This document shows, one piece after another, positions 22,624-31,698 of a DNA stretch of 60,628 nucleotides. The notes under the pieces were generated by a model, which saw only the letters and a program-made list of their open reading frames with translations, was not told where the DNA came from and did no database searches. Source of the stretch: Phycisphaerales bacterium (GTDB lineage: Bacteria > Planctomycetota > Phycisphaerae > Tepidisphaerales > Tepidisphaeraceae); the NCBI GenBank assembly GCA_020853095.1, contig JADYZN010000017.1:1-60628 (forward strand), written 5' to 3'. The first letter of the stretch is position 1; each line of letters begins with the position of its first letter. The position numbers and the translations under genes are program-made.

Positions 22624-25359
22624 ATGGGACGAATTTCCACCGGTGTTGGACTGGTCAGCGGGATCAACTCCAAGGACATCATCGACCAGTTGATGGCCCT
22701 GGAGTCGCGCCCCAAGGACCTGCTGCAATCCCGGATCGACGCCGCCGGCAAGCAGAAAACCGCCTACACCACCCTTCAGACCAAGTTCGCCTCCATCAAA
22801 CTCAACGCCCAGGCGTTGCAAAAACCCTCGACGTTCAACAACGCCAACACCACCAGCAGTGACGAGAACGTCCTGACCGCCACGGCCGCGGCGGGCGCGG
22901 CGATCGGGTCGTTTCAATTTCAAGTCGCCCGGCTGGTCAGCAGCCAGCAGATCATCAGCAACGGCATGGCCGACTACGACAAAACCGCCGTCGGCGCCGG
23001 CACGATCACGATCGAAATGGGCGGCGGCGAGCTGCGCAACGTTCAACCCCTGGCCCAGCTTCGCGGCGGCGAGGGGATTCGACGCGGCAATTTCCGCATC
23101 ACCGACCGCTCGGGCAATTCGGCGGTCATCGACATCACCAGCGCCGTCACGCTGGATGATGTGGTCAAAAAGATCAACACCGCCCTGGACCTGAACATCA
23201 AGGCCTCGGTCGGCCGTGAAGGGCTGGTCGTACAGGATTTGTCGGGCGGGACGGGCAATTTCACGATCGAGGACCTGTCGGGTGGACATGCCGCCGCCGA
23301 CCTGGGGATTGCCGCTTCGGTGGGTTCATCCACCATCACCGGCGCGGACCTCAATTATCTGGGAATCAACACCGCCCTCTCCCAACTGAACGACTCCCGC
23401 GGCGTCCGCACCGCCTCCAGCGGCGCGGATTTCACCCTGGTGGCCGCCGACGGAACCTCCAAGGACATCACCCTGGCGGGCGTCAAAACCATCGGCGGCG
23501 TGCTGGATGCGATCAATACCAACCTGGCCGGCAAAATCAGGGCCAGCGTCAATCCCGGTGACAATCAGATCACCCTCACCGACATCAGCGGGGGTGGCGG
23601 GTCGATGAGCCTGACCCCTGTTGGCGGGTCGATGGCCGCCACCGACCTGGGGCTGCTGAGCGCCCCATCGGGCAACGTCATCACCGGCACGGAAATCCTC
23701 TCCTCGCTCAACAGCGTCTCGCTGTCGGCCCTGAAAGGCGGCAGCGGCCTGACGCTTGGCTCGATCAAGCTCACCAACCGCCTGGGCGCATCGGCGACGG
23801 TCAATCTAAGCGCCGCCAAGACCGTTCAGGATGTGCTCGATGCCCTGTCGGGATCGGGCCTGGGGATCAGCGCCTCGCTGAACGGATCGCAAAACGGCAT
23901 CAGCATCACCGACAACAGCGGCGGCACGGGAAACCTGGTCATCGAGGACACCGACCCGACCAATTCGGCCACGGCACTGGGTCTTGCCGGCACGTTCGAC
24001 CGGTCCAAATCCACGGTCAACGGCGCCAACCTGCAACGGCAATGGGTCAGCGGCAGCACGCAGCTCGGCTCGTACAACGGCGGCAAGGGGGTCACCCCCG
24101 GCAAGTTCCGCATCACCAATTCCGCCGGCACTGCAAGGGAAATCGATCTGAGCAACGCCGCCACGATGAACATGAACGACGTGATCGCCGCCATCAACGC
24201 CTCCAACGCCGGCGTCACCGCGTCGATCAACGCCAACGGGGATGGGCTGCTGTTGACCGACACCGCCGGGGGCGCCGGCACGATGAAAGTCGAGGATGTC
24301 AACGGAACCAGCGCCAGCGATTTGCAGATCAAAGGCACGGCCGTCGCGGGCGTGATCAACGGGACGATGGAACGAACCCTCTCCATCGCCGCCACGGACA
24401 CACTCGCCGATGTGCAGCAGAAAATCACCACCCTGAGCTTTGGTTTGACGGCCAATATCATCAACGATGGCTCGGGCGCGGCCCCGTATCGCCTGTCGTT
24501 GACCAGTTTCAACGCAGGGTACAACGGTCGCGTCGTGTTTGATACCGGCAACACCAGCCTGTCCACCCGCACGCTGGTGGAGGCGCAGGATGCGGCCGTC
24601 TTTGTCGGCGGATCCGACACGGACAACCCCCTGCTGATTACCGCCGGTCGAAACCAGCTCGCCGGCGTCGTCCCCGGCGTCACCATCGACCTGCACGGAA
24701 CCAGCACCCGCCCCATCACCCTCAACGTCACCCGCAACGCCGACAAAGCCGTCGAACAGATCAAGGCGTTCACGGATGGTTTTAACGAAGTGGTGGACTC
24801 CATCGCGGATTTGACCAAATTCGACCTGGACACCAAGACCTCCGGATTGCTCCTGGGAGACGCCGCGATCCAGCAGGTTCAGACCCAGATGTACGCCGCG
24901 ATATCAGGGGTGGTCTCGGGCGTGGGACGATATCGCATGTTGGCGGATGTCGGCATCAAGATCGGCGAAGGGGCCAAGGTGGAATTTGACGAGGACAAAT
25001 TCCGCTCGGCCTATGGAACCGACCCCGAAGCGGTCAAAAACCTGTTCGCGGCGGTGCAGACCACCGTCAGCGGCCAAACGATCACCCAGGGGCTGGCCTA
25101 TTCCATGAGCGACAAGATCACCCGCCTGATCGACCCGGTGAACGGCATCATCATCCAGGAGAACAAGACCCTGGACAATCGCACCGACCAGTTCCAGGAC
25201 CGCATCGACTCACTGGACAAGCTGCTGGTGGCCAAGCGCACCCGCCTCGAACGCCAGTTCGCCAACATGGAATCCGTGCTGGCCGGCCTGCAAAGCCAGC
25301 AGCAGGCCCTCAGCCAGATGCAATTCATCTCCCCGATGAGTTCTTCGACCAAGAAATAA
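22624..25359 (+). CDS. fliD: flagellar filament cap protein FliD (HAP2), expanded
   Basis: Caps the flagellar filament and helps flagellin fold. The N-terminal D0/D1 part (residues 1-120) has the FliD start VGLVSGINSKDIIDQLMALE; the C-terminal D0/D1 (about 700-911) has a FliD_C stretch and a heptad-rich end (LDKLLVAKRTRLERQFANM). Between them are about four tandem repeats of roughly 105-120 residues (near 148-255, 256-375, 376-490 and 490-600), each with a 'hook IN' pattern such as AVTLDDVVKKINTALD then ISGGGG or NSGGTG. At 911 residues it is nearly twice the enteric protein. It is co-transcribed with fliS, 90 bp downstream, and a 67-residue gene. Confidence 0.92.
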   Translation: MGRISTGVGLVSGINSKDIIDQLMALESRPKDLLQSRIDAAGKQKTAYTTLQTKFASIKLNAQALQKPSTFNNANTTSSDENVLTATAAAGAAIGSFQFQVARLVSSQQIISNGMADYDKTAVGAGTITIEMGGGELRNVQPLAQLRGGEGIRRGNFRITDRSGNSAVIDITSAVTLDDVVKKINTALDLNIKASVGREGLVVQDLSGGTGNFTIEDLSGGHAAADLGIAASVGSSTITGADLNYLGINTALSQLNDSRGVRTASSGADFTLVAADGTSKDITLAGVKTIGGVLDAINTNLAGKIRASVNPGDNQITLTDISGGGGSMSLTPVGGSMAATDLGLLSAPSGNVITGTEILSSLNSVSLSALKGGSGLTLGSIKLTNRLGASATVNLSAAKTVQDVLDALSGSGLGISASLNGSQNGISITDNSGGTGNLVIEDTDPTNSATALGLAGTFDRSKSTVNGANLQRQWVSGSTQLGSYNGGKGVTPGKFRITNSAGTAREIDLSNAATMNMNDVIAAINASNAGVTASINANGDGLLLTDTAGGAGTMKVEDVNGTSASDLQIKGTAVAGVINGTMERTLSIAATDTLADVQQKITTLSFGLTANIINDGSGAAPYRLSLTSFNAGYNGRVVFDTGNTSLSTRTLVEAQDAAVFVGGSDTDNPLLITAGRNQLAGVVPGVTIDLHGTSTRPITLNVTRNADKAVEQIKAFTDGFNEVVDSIADLTKFDLDTKTSGLLLGDAAIQQVQTQMYAAISGVVSGVGRYRMLADVGIKIGEGAKVEFDEDKFRSAYGTDPEAVKNLFAAVQTTVSGQTITQGLAYSMSDKITRLIDPVNGIIIQENKTLDNRTDQFQDRIDSLDKLLVAKRTRLERQFANMESVLAGLQSQQQALSQMQFISPMSSSTKK

Positions 25360-25433
25360 GGTTCCAGCGGACCCGGGAAACTGGCCCGCCCCGATACGCT
25401 AAATCGACCCGCCCCAAAATGCCGATACAACAA

Positions 25434-25449
25434 GGGACAACCTTGTCCC
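25434..25449 (+). promoter_or_regulatory. inverted repeat abutting the fliS start codon
   Basis: GGGACAA (25434-25440) and TTGTCCC (25443-25449) form a 7-7 inverted repeat with a 2-base gap that ends at the base before the fliS ATG. In RNA it would be a 6-bp hairpin covering the ribosome-binding region. The gene has no other clear Shine-Dalgarno sequence. Confidence 0.3.
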
Positions 25450-25917
25450 ATGATCGGCATGAATCCTCAGGCCTCACAACAATATCTGCGCACCCGCATC
25501 CTGACGGCCACGCCGGAACAGTTGCAGCTCATGCTCTACGATGGCGCGATCCGATTCGGCGAACAGGCCCGCGCCGCCCTGGCCGACAACAACTTTGAAC
25601 AGGCGTACAACCTGATCTCCCGCGTGCAGAAGATCATCACCGAAATGTCCTGCACGCTGAAACACGATGTTTCCCCCGAATTGTGCGGCAAGTTGTCGGC
25701 CCTCTACAATTTCGCCTATAAAAAACTCATCGAGGCCAACATCGATCACAAAATCGAGTCGCTCGATGAGGCCTTGAACGTGCTGCGATATCAGCGCCAG
25801 ACGTGGGCCTTGTTGCTGGATCAACTGGGAAAGCAAAAAGCCGCCGCCGCCGCGACCCGCATGGAAATGCCCGCCCCCAGCGAACGCATGGAAGCCTCCA
25901 TCTCGATGCAGGGATGA
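25450..25917 (+). CDS. fliS: flagellar secretion chaperone FliS
   Basis: Binds flagellin in the cytoplasm and prevents early polymerisation. The 155-residue protein is mostly helical with the family's LRTRILTATPEQLQLMLYDG start, FEQAYNLISRVQKIITE, LYNFAYKKLIEANI and LRYQRQTWALL. Two closely spaced ATGs (25450, 25459) are possible starts. It ends a transcript with fliD; flagellin genes are not in the window. A hairpin covers the start. Confidence 0.92.
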   Translation: MIGMNPQASQQYLRTRILTATPEQLQLMLYDGAIRFGEQARAALADNNFEQAYNLISRVQKIITEMSCTLKHDVSPELCGKLSALYNFAYKKLIEANIDHKIESLDEALNVLRYQRQTWALLLDQLGKQKAAAAATRMEMPAPSERMEASISMQG

Positions 25918-25952
25918 GCCATCCACCGACAGGTTGCCACTCCAATTCAACC

Positions 25953-26720
25953 TTACTGCGAATCCCAACCGAAAAACCGCCGCACGCTGGCCGTGGACAA
26001 CCGGTCCACTTCATCCACGTCGCACCCCCGCGCCGCCGCCACCACCGCCGCGGTGTGCATGACCATCGCCGGTTCGTTGATTTTAATTTTGCGCATCGGT
26101 TCAGGGGTCAGATAGGGCGCATCGGTTTCCATGACAAACCGGTCTGTCGGAACCTCCCTGGCCACATCACGCAATGCCTCTGATTTTTTGAACGTGACCG
26201 CCCCGCCAAACCCCAGGTAATACCCCGCGTCGACCACCTGCCTGGCCTCATGGAGCGTGCCGGTAAAGCAATGAAACAGCGCCAAGACGCCCGTGAAATC
26301 TCTCAAGATCGCCAGCGTGTCCTCCACCGCCTCGCGGCAATGAATCACCACCGGGCGACCCGCTTTCCTCGCCAATTCCAGTTGCCGGATGAAAAAATCC
26401 CGCTGGCGTGATTTGGTCTCCTGGCTGTAATGATAATCCAGCCCCATCTCCCCCAACGCCACCACCGATGGATCCATCTGGAGCGATGCAATCTCGTCCA
26501 CATCCTCCAGGTTCGACTCGGCGACGTAGTTGGGATGAATCCCGATCGCGCAGCGCACCTGCGGCAGCCGCCGGCACAATTCCACGCACCGCCGGTCATC
26601 CTCCAGGCTCGTCCCCACCGTGATCATCCGCGTCACACCCGCCGCCGCCGCTCGATCCAGCACCCCCTGCAACTGTTCCCCCAGCCGCGGATCGGTCAAA
26701 TGACAATGGCTGTCGATCAT
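25953..26720 (-). CDS. tatD: TatD family metal-dependent hydrolase
   Basis: Metal-dependent phosphoesterase/deoxyribonuclease of the amidohydrolase-like TIM barrel fold. The 255 residues hold the metal ligands in MIDSHCHLTDP, GEMGLDYHYS, VIHCREA, LFHCFTGTL and the Asp in METDAPYLTPEPMR. Length and motif order are typical. It is 42 bp after the YraN gene on the same strand, probably in one transcript. Whether it acts on DNA, D-Tyr-tRNA or other substrates is not determined by sequence. Confidence 0.93.
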   Translation of the reverse strand: MIDSHCHLTDPRLGEQLQGVLDRAAAAGVTRMITVGTSLEDDRRCVELCRRLPQVRCAIGIHPNYVAESNLEDVDEIASLQMDPSVVALGEMGLDYHYSQETKSRQRDFFIRQLELARKAGRPVVIHCREAVEDTLAILRDFTGVLALFHCFTGTLHEARQVVDAGYYLGFGGAVTFKKSEALRDVAREVPTDRFVMETDAPYLTPEPMRKIKINEPAMVMHTAAVVAAARGCDVDEVDRLSTASVRRFFGWDSQ

Positions 26721-26762
26721 CTCACACCTGTCGGGCGGTCATGGCCCATCTGTCGCATGATC

Positions 26763-27161
26763 TTAAAACGTTGATTCAAAGGCGTTGGGAATGTGCCTGA
26801 TCTGCGGCGATCTTCCCGTGGGCCAGACGATCGCCACCACGTCAAATCGCGCCGGCGGCTGTGGCACACCATACCGGCCCATGTAAAACTTCGCGGCCTT
26901 GGTGATCTGGTGCTGCTTGGTCCCGTTGACCTGATCTTCGGGCATCGGATCGTCGTTGACACGGGTTTTGACCTCCACAAACACCAGCGTGTCCCCGTCG
27001 CGCGCGATGATGTCGATCTCGCCGATGGCGCAACGGAAATTGCGAACGATGATTTTGTATCCCAGGTTGCGCAAAAACCGCGCCGCCACGTTCTCTCCCC
27101 GGTCCCCCAGGGCATCCCTCGGCGGCGCTTTCTTAAAGAGATTCAAGAACCACTGGCGCAT
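26763..27161 (-). CDS. yraN: YraN (UPF0102) endonuclease-like protein
   Basis: A small basic protein of the UPF0102 family with a PD-(D/E)XK-type fold. Motifs are GENVAARFLRNLGYKI, IGEIDIIARDGDTLVFVEVKTR (split here as GEIDII and FVEVKTR, giving Asp and Glu-X-Lys). The start at 27161 (132 residues) is family-like, since an earlier in-frame ATG at 27215 falls in the terminator downstream of rplS. Neither start has a strong Shine-Dalgarno. It lies between rplS and tatD; in many bacteria yraN follows rnhB or rplS. Confidence 0.85.
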   Translation of the reverse strand: MRQWFLNLFKKAPPRDALGDRGENVAARFLRNLGYKIIVRNFRCAIGEIDIIARDGDTLVFVEVKTRVNDDPMPEDQVNGTKQHQITKAAKFYMGRYGVPQPPARFDVVAIVWPTGRSPQIRHIPNAFESTF

Positions 27162-27216
27162 GTCCACACAAAATACAGGCCGCCCCCACCGCCCCGCAAC
27201 CATTGCACCGGTCAAG

Positions 27217-27246
27217 AAAAAAACCGCGGAGCGTTCTTCTCCGCGG
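27217..27246 (-). terminator. intrinsic terminator after rplS
   Basis: 8-bp stem CCGCGGAG (27224-27231) with CTCCGCGG (27239-27246), 7-nt loop, followed on the minus strand by seven T (27223-27217). It lies 29 bp after the rplS stop and ends the rpsP-trmD-rplS transcript. Confidence 0.85.
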
Positions 27247-27275
27247 CTCGTGAATTTTTCGACTTCTCCAACCGC

Positions 27276-27695
27276 TTAGCTGGCGGCCGAACCGGCCAGT
27301 TCGCGGGTCTCGACGCCGCCCTCGGGGGCGTTGTCTTCCTTCCTGACCTTGCGCTTCTCGGCCAGGCGAACCGCCTTGCCCACGCGGTTGCGCAGGTAAA
27401 ACAACTTGGCCCGGCGCGATTCGCCGCTGCGCTTGACGGTGATGCTCGCCACGAATGGCGAATGCAGCGGGAAAATTCGCTCCACCCCTTCGTTGTTCAC
27501 GATGCGGCGGACGGTGAAGGTCTCGTTGGTGCCGGCGCCTTTACGCATGATGACGGTCCCGGAAAAGACCTGAAGGCGTTCTTTCTCGCCTTCGACGATC
27601 CGGCAGGATACGTCCACCGTGTCGCCCACGCGAAACTGCGGAACCTGGGCCTTCATGCTCTGTTTTTCAATGTCCTGAATGATCTTGTTGGTCAT
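27276..27695 (-). CDS. rplS: 50S ribosomal protein L19
   Basis: Ribosomal protein at the 30S-50S interface. The 139-residue chain has the family motifs FRVGDTVDVSCRIVEGEKER, VFSGTVIMRKGAG and FTVRRIVNNEGVERIFPLH, then a charged C-terminal tail rich in Lys/Glu somewhat longer than in E. coli. It is 48 bp downstream of trmD and followed by an intrinsic terminator, as expected for the last gene in the rpsP unit. Confidence 0.96.
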   Translation of the reverse strand: MTNKIIQDIEKQSMKAQVPQFRVGDTVDVSCRIVEGEKERLQVFSGTVIMRKGAGTNETFTVRRIVNNEGVERIFPLHSPFVASITVKRSGESRRAKLFYLRNRVGKAVRLAEKRKVRKEDNAPEGGVETRELAGSAAS

Positions 27696-27743
27696 GGCTG
27701 TCTCCGATCCGCCGCCGAGTTTTTTCTTGTTTCAGCGGGCGGC

Positions 27744-28451
27744 CTACGCTTGGTTCTTTCGCTCATATGCCTGCCATAAATCCGGCCGGCGTTGTCGGGT
27801 TCGTTCTTTTCGCTGCTCGTGCCGCCATCGGGCGATCTGCCCGTGGTTTCCGCTCAGCAGCACTTCCGGCACGTCCATCCCACGGTATTCCCGCGGGCGG
27901 GTGTACTGGGGATATTCGATCAGGCCGTCGGCGAAGGTCTCATCGGCCGCGCCATCCACCGCGCCCAAAACGCCCGGCAGAAGCCGCACCACCGCGTCGA
28001 TCACGACCATCGCGGCCAGTTCGCCGCCACTGAGCACGTAATCACCGATGCTCAGTTCCAACGGGGCCAATCCCTGGCTGATCCGCTCGTCAAAACCCTC
28101 GTAATGCCCCGCGATCAACAGCAGCCGTTGTTGGGTTGCCAGTTGTTCCGCCAGGGGCTGGTCCAACACCTTTCCTTGCGGGGTCAGCAGGATACGCGTG
28201 GCCGGCCGGGGGTCTTGTTTTTCAACCGCTTCGACCGCATCAAACACGATCGGAGCCATCATGACCATCCCCGGGCCGCCGCCAAAAGGCTTGTCGTCGA
28301 CGGACTGGTGGGCATCCGTGGCGAAATCCCGAATCTGGGTCAGATTATATTCGACTTTTCCTTTTTCCGCCGCTCGTTTTGGGATGCTGGTGGACAAAAA
28401 CGGCCCAAACAACTCCGGGAACAGCGTCAGAATGTCGATCCGCAGCGGCAT
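27744..28451 (-). CDS. trmD: tRNA (guanine(37)-N1)-methyltransferase
   Basis: Methylates G37 next to the anticodon and prevents frameshifting. The 235-residue protein has the SPOUT knot motifs LLIAGHYEGFDERI and SIGDYVLSGGELAAMVVIDA, KPFGGGPGMVMM near residue 56 and a C-terminal tRNA-binding part. It lies between rpsP and rplS with no rimM gene: only 49 bp separate it from rpsP. The later GNHGQIARWRHEQR matches the family end. Confidence 0.96.
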   Translation of the reverse strand: MPLRIDILTLFPELFGPFLSTSIPKRAAEKGKVEYNLTQIRDFATDAHQSVDDKPFGGGPGMVMMAPIVFDAVEAVEKQDPRPATRILLTPQGKVLDQPLAEQLATQQRLLLIAGHYEGFDERISQGLAPLELSIGDYVLSGGELAAMVVIDAVVRLLPGVLGAVDGAADETFADGLIEYPQYTRPREYRGMDVPEVLLSGNHGQIARWRHEQRKERTRQRRPDLWQAYERKNQA

Positions 28452-28500
28452 GGCTCTCTCGCATCAGCGCTGCGGCCATCTCATCCGGCCGTCCGAATCA

Positions 28501-28833
28501 TCAGGCCGTGGGAGCCGCGGCGGCTTTTTCAGCTTCGGCCGGCGCCGCCTTGGGCTTGCCGGGCTTGGGCAACCGCAACTGCTTGTGTTCAACGCCGCTC
28601 TTTTTCAGCAGCGACGAAACCGTCTCCGAAGGAATCGCACCCTGGTCCAGCCAATATCGGCAGCGATCAAGCTTGGCGACAAACTGCTTGGCCTTGTCCT
28701 TCTCGATCGGATCGTAAATCCCCAACTCCTCGATCACCCGCCCATCACGAGGCGTACGCGAATCAATCGCGTTCAAGCGGTAAAACGCCCGGTTGGTGCG
28801 ACCCAATCTCTTTAATCGTAACTTTACGGCCAT
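28501..28833 (-). CDS. rpsP: 30S ribosomal protein S16
   Basis: Ribosome assembly protein. Its 110 residues start with AVKLRLKRLGRTNRAFYRLNAID, the S16 hallmark, then GRVIEELGIYDPIEK; the C terminus has an Ala/Lys-rich extension (about residues 85-110) common in high-GC bacteria. GGAG precedes the ATG, and a sigma-70-like promoter lies 40 bp upstream. It heads the rpsP-trmD-rplS transcript. Confidence 0.96.
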   Translation of the reverse strand: MAVKLRLKRLGRTNRAFYRLNAIDSRTPRDGRVIEELGIYDPIEKDKAKQFVAKLDRCRYWLDQGAIPSETVSSLLKKSGVEHKQLRLPKPGKPKAAPAEAEKAAAAPTA

Positions 28834-28872
28834 TCAAGCACTCCAATAATTCCAGTTTTACGCGAATCGAAA

Positions 28873-28900
28873 AGTATAGCAATCACCACATGAATAACAA
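28873..28900 (-). promoter_or_regulatory. promoter of rpsP-trmD-rplS
   Basis: On the minus strand TTGTTA (28900-28895) and TATACT (28878-28873) are 16 bp apart, four and five of six matches to the consensus. The -10 is preceded by TTGC. It ends about 40 bp before the rpsP start codon. Confidence 0.6.
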
Positions 28901-28917
28901 GCCCAGCGTGAAAATTA

Positions 28918-30369
28918 TTAAATCTTGCGGGCAACCGTCTGGGTTTCGCAAAATTCCAGCAAACCTTCAACCCCGCCTTCACGCCCAAAACCGGATTGTT
29001 TCATCCCTCCAAATGGCGCTTCGGGGGTAGGGCCGGAACCGGTGTTCCAACCGACGTGCCCGAACCGCAACCGGCCAATCAAATCCGCCATTTCCCGTTC
29101 ATTTTGGCCAAAGACATAAGCGGCCAATCCATAAGGTGTTCCGTTCGCCAGTTCTACAATCTGATCGATTGATTCAAATGACTGCACCGCGACCACCGGA
29201 CCAAATGTTTCCTGTTGGGACACCAGCATCTTGGAATTGACGTTGCTAAGAAGTGTCGGTGTATAAAACGCGCCCCAGTCATGGGTTGGACGCGGCCGAT
29301 CGGCACCGACGATTCGCTTTGCGCCGTGCGATAGTGCTTCTTTGACATGCCGATCCACCTTGTCAAAGGCCTGGCGATGAATCAACGGGCCGATCTGGGT
29401 TTGAGCATCCAGCCCATTACCAACCCGCAGCAAACGGATCCGCTCGGCCGCCATTGCTATAAACTCTTTTTCCACCGAGGCTTGCACATAAACCCGATTG
29501 GTGCAGACACAAGTCTGGCCGGCGCATCGGAATTTGTTGGCCATCAGGGCCTGGACCGCGTTTGGCAAATTCGCATCTTCCATGACGATGAATGGAGCAT
29601 TGCCGCCCAATTCCAGACCCAGCCGTTTGATTTGAGGGGCTGTCGATGCCATTAACAACCGGCCGACTTCGGTGGAGCCGGTAAAACTGATCAACCGGAC
29701 GGCCGGGTGGGTGCAAAGAACCTCGCCGATGGGTTTGGGTTGACCGATCACCAGGTTGGCTCGGCCTTTATCCAAGTCCAGTGTTTGCAACAGGTTCCAA
29801 AGGGCGATGGTGGTCAATGGTGTCAATTCGGCCGGCTTGGTGACTGTTGTGCATCCGGCGGCCAGGGCGGCCGACAGCTTTTTGGCCAGCATCGCCAGCG
29901 GAAAGTTCCAGGGAGTAATCAGCCCCACCACCCCGGCCGGGCGATGATGAACGGTCCAGTTCAATTGATGCGGATGCTCGGCCAGCGGTTCGGATTCCAG
30001 CCGATCCAGATGCCTGCTGTAATACTGAAAGAATCCAGCGGCGTATTGCACCTCCGATGCCGATTCGGACAACGGTTTGCCCTGTTCCAACGTGATGATT
30101 CGCGCCAATTCGGACTGATTGTCATTCAATAACCGGGTAATCTCCTCAAGCCATCGACGACGTTTGGCAATCGGTATGTCACGCTGGCCTGCGCGTTCGG
30201 CCGACTCCACCGCCAACTGTGCCTGATCGGCATCCATATCCGGCGCATCGGCCAGATGATCCCCCGTGGCGGGGTTGATGACCGCGATGGATCGACCTTC
30301 CGAATGGACCCATTGACCATCAATGTATCCGCCGACCTGATTCAACAATGGCGATTCAAGCTGACTCAT
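28918..30369 (-). CDS. NAD(P)-dependent succinate-semialdehyde dehydrogenase family protein
   Basis: Aldehyde dehydrogenase superfamily enzyme of 483 residues, closest in pattern to succinate-semialdehyde dehydrogenase (GabD). Marks include INPATGDHLADAP, the cofactor region LITPWNFPLAM and FTGSTEVGRLLM, the catalytic Glu in LELGGNAPFIV and the nucleophile Cys in RCAGQTCVCTNRVYVQ. The end reads FGGMKQSGFGREGG, as in SSADH. Other members (glutarate semialdehyde, betaine aldehyde) cannot be excluded. It starts 187 bp from the divergent GT61 gene. Its SD is weak. Confidence 0.85.
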   Translation of the reverse strand: MSQLESPLLNQVGGYIDGQWVHSEGRSIAVINPATGDHLADAPDMDADQAQLAVESAERAGQRDIPIAKRRRWLEEITRLLNDNQSELARIITLEQGKPLSESASEVQYAAGFFQYYSRHLDRLESEPLAEHPHQLNWTVHHRPAGVVGLITPWNFPLAMLAKKLSAALAAGCTTVTKPAELTPLTTIALWNLLQTLDLDKGRANLVIGQPKPIGEVLCTHPAVRLISFTGSTEVGRLLMASTAPQIKRLGLELGGNAPFIVMEDANLPNAVQALMANKFRCAGQTCVCTNRVYVQASVEKEFIAMAAERIRLLRVGNGLDAQTQIGPLIHRQAFDKVDRHVKEALSHGAKRIVGADRPRPTHDWGAFYTPTLLSNVNSKMLVSQQETFGPVVAVQSFESIDQIVELANGTPYGLAAYVFGQNEREMADLIGRLRFGHVGWNTGSGPTPEAPFGGMKQSGFGREGGVEGLLEFCETQTVARKI

Positions 30370-30555
30370 AAAGTCTCGACAGGGCCACCCGGGTCAGTCC
30401 TCCTGGGCATTGATGAATTTTAGGACCGAAGTTTTGGTTGGCAAAGAGGCAAATGCATGATGGTCTCCACATTTTACAACAAAGAGTCGATGTTGAGTTT
30501 CGATCTACCGCTTTCCTGATGGTATGATTCATCAACCAGCCTGAAGGGCATCGCA
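30370..30555. promoter_or_regulatory. divergent spacer between the aldehyde dehydrogenase and GT61 genes
   Basis: 186 bp without a gene. On the plus strand an extended -10 box TGG TATGAT (30520-30528) sits 28 bp before the GT61 start; no good -35 is present. On the minus strand only weak -10-like TAAAAT sequence is seen. An AAGGG Shine-Dalgarno precedes the GT61 ATG. Confidence 0.4.
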
Positions 30556-31650
30556 ATGAATGAACGTGGATCAGCGCCCAAAGCCCTACCTCGCAAGAAG
30601 TGGCCGGCCACGATTGATCTTGCGAACAACAGAGGAGGAACATGGTACGGCGTTTATCCTCAACAGAGATTTGAACGCCGGCCGGCCGCTCGATTTGGCA
30701 ACATTTCAGCGGGCTTTGGCAATGTCTGCCGTGGCATTTTTCCGGAGATGGGGGTCATCGAGCTGCGTCAGGCCCGCATCATCGGCTCGGCCGGCTGGGT
30801 CATGACCGGGGATGGCTCCGTTTTGTATCAGCAGTCATGGAAGGCGCAGAAGCTTCTTCCGGATCACCTGCCAAAAGGCGAAGTCCGGTTTCATCGGCTG
30901 GACGGCCTGACCGCCACGCTCGCCACCGATTGGGCGAATCTCAATTACGCACATTTTCTGCTCGATGGCCTGGGCCGCCTGCATCTACTGGAGCGGGCGG
31001 GCTTTACATTGGATCGGCTGGACCATCTGATCATTTCCAGCCCCCCTTCCGACGGCGCGCGGCGATTGCTTTCGCGGCTGAATGTCCCGGAACACAAAAT
31101 TCACTACACGGCCGACGACATTATTTATGAGCCGCAAATCCTGTTGTCACCCAGTTTCCCGGGCCTGCCCTGCAACTATGCAAGGTGGATCCCATCTTTT
31201 TTACGGCAGCGATTCGGGGTCGATGGGACAACCGGCGGTCGGCGGTTGTATCTGCATCGTTCCAGCCAATACCGCCGAAGGCTGATCAACGAACAGGCCA
31301 TCCTCCGGCAGCTATTGCCGCATGGATTCGAGGTATTCGACCCCACGGATCCAAACAACGATCCGGGTATTTTCGCCGAGGCATCGCTGGTCGTCTCGGC
31401 CCATGGCGCCGCACTGGGCAATCTGGTCTTCTGCGCAAACGGCATCCGGGTTCTGGAATTGATCCCCTCGGATCATCGCCATCCCTATTATTACACCCTC
31501 GCCGAATCGGCCGGCCTGGATTATGGCTATCTGGTCGGTCCAAGCGTCCAGCAACGCCCCGATGGTTCAAACGGCCCCAGCCCATACGATTTCACGGTCG
31601 ATGAATCCGAATTCGCCCAGGCCGTGCGATGGCTGGTCGAGATGGTTTGA
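30556..31650 (+). CDS. glycosyltransferase family 61 (DUF563) protein
   Basis: A 364-residue protein with the GT61 pattern known from xylan-arabinosyl- and other glycan transferases. The N-terminal half contains LNYAHFLLDGLGRLHLLE; the C-terminal half has RRLYLHRSSQYRRRLINEQ, LVVSAHGAALGNLVFC and VLELIPSDHRHPYYYTLA, which match the family's donor-binding and HGA(A)L motifs. There is no signal peptide or membrane segment, so it is probably cytoplasmic or peripheral. Its neighbours (aldehyde dehydrogenase, transketolase) give no polysaccharide context. The acceptor is unknown. Confidence 0.82.
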   Translation: MNERGSAPKALPRKKWPATIDLANNRGGTWYGVYPQQRFERRPAARFGNISAGFGNVCRGIFPEMGVIELRQARIIGSAGWVMTGDGSVLYQQSWKAQKLLPDHLPKGEVRFHRLDGLTATLATDWANLNYAHFLLDGLGRLHLLERAGFTLDRLDHLIISSPPSDGARRLLSRLNVPEHKIHYTADDIIYEPQILLSPSFPGLPCNYARWIPSFLRQRFGVDGTTGGRRLYLHRSSQYRRRLINEQAILRQLLPHGFEVFDPTDPNNDPGIFAEASLVVSAHGAALGNLVFCANGIRVLELIPSDHRHPYYYTLAESAGLDYGYLVGPSVQQRPDGSNGPSPYDFTVDESEFAQAVRWLVEMV

Positions 31651-31698
31651 ACGTTGGACGACGGCGCTGATGTGTCCGGTCTGTTCAACTTTTCGGCC

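Noticed and set aside
21697-23289. 530-codon minus-strand frame across the RidA end and fliD start
   Set aside because: It crosses a strong terminator and two well-supported plus-strand genes, and has no recognisable domain.
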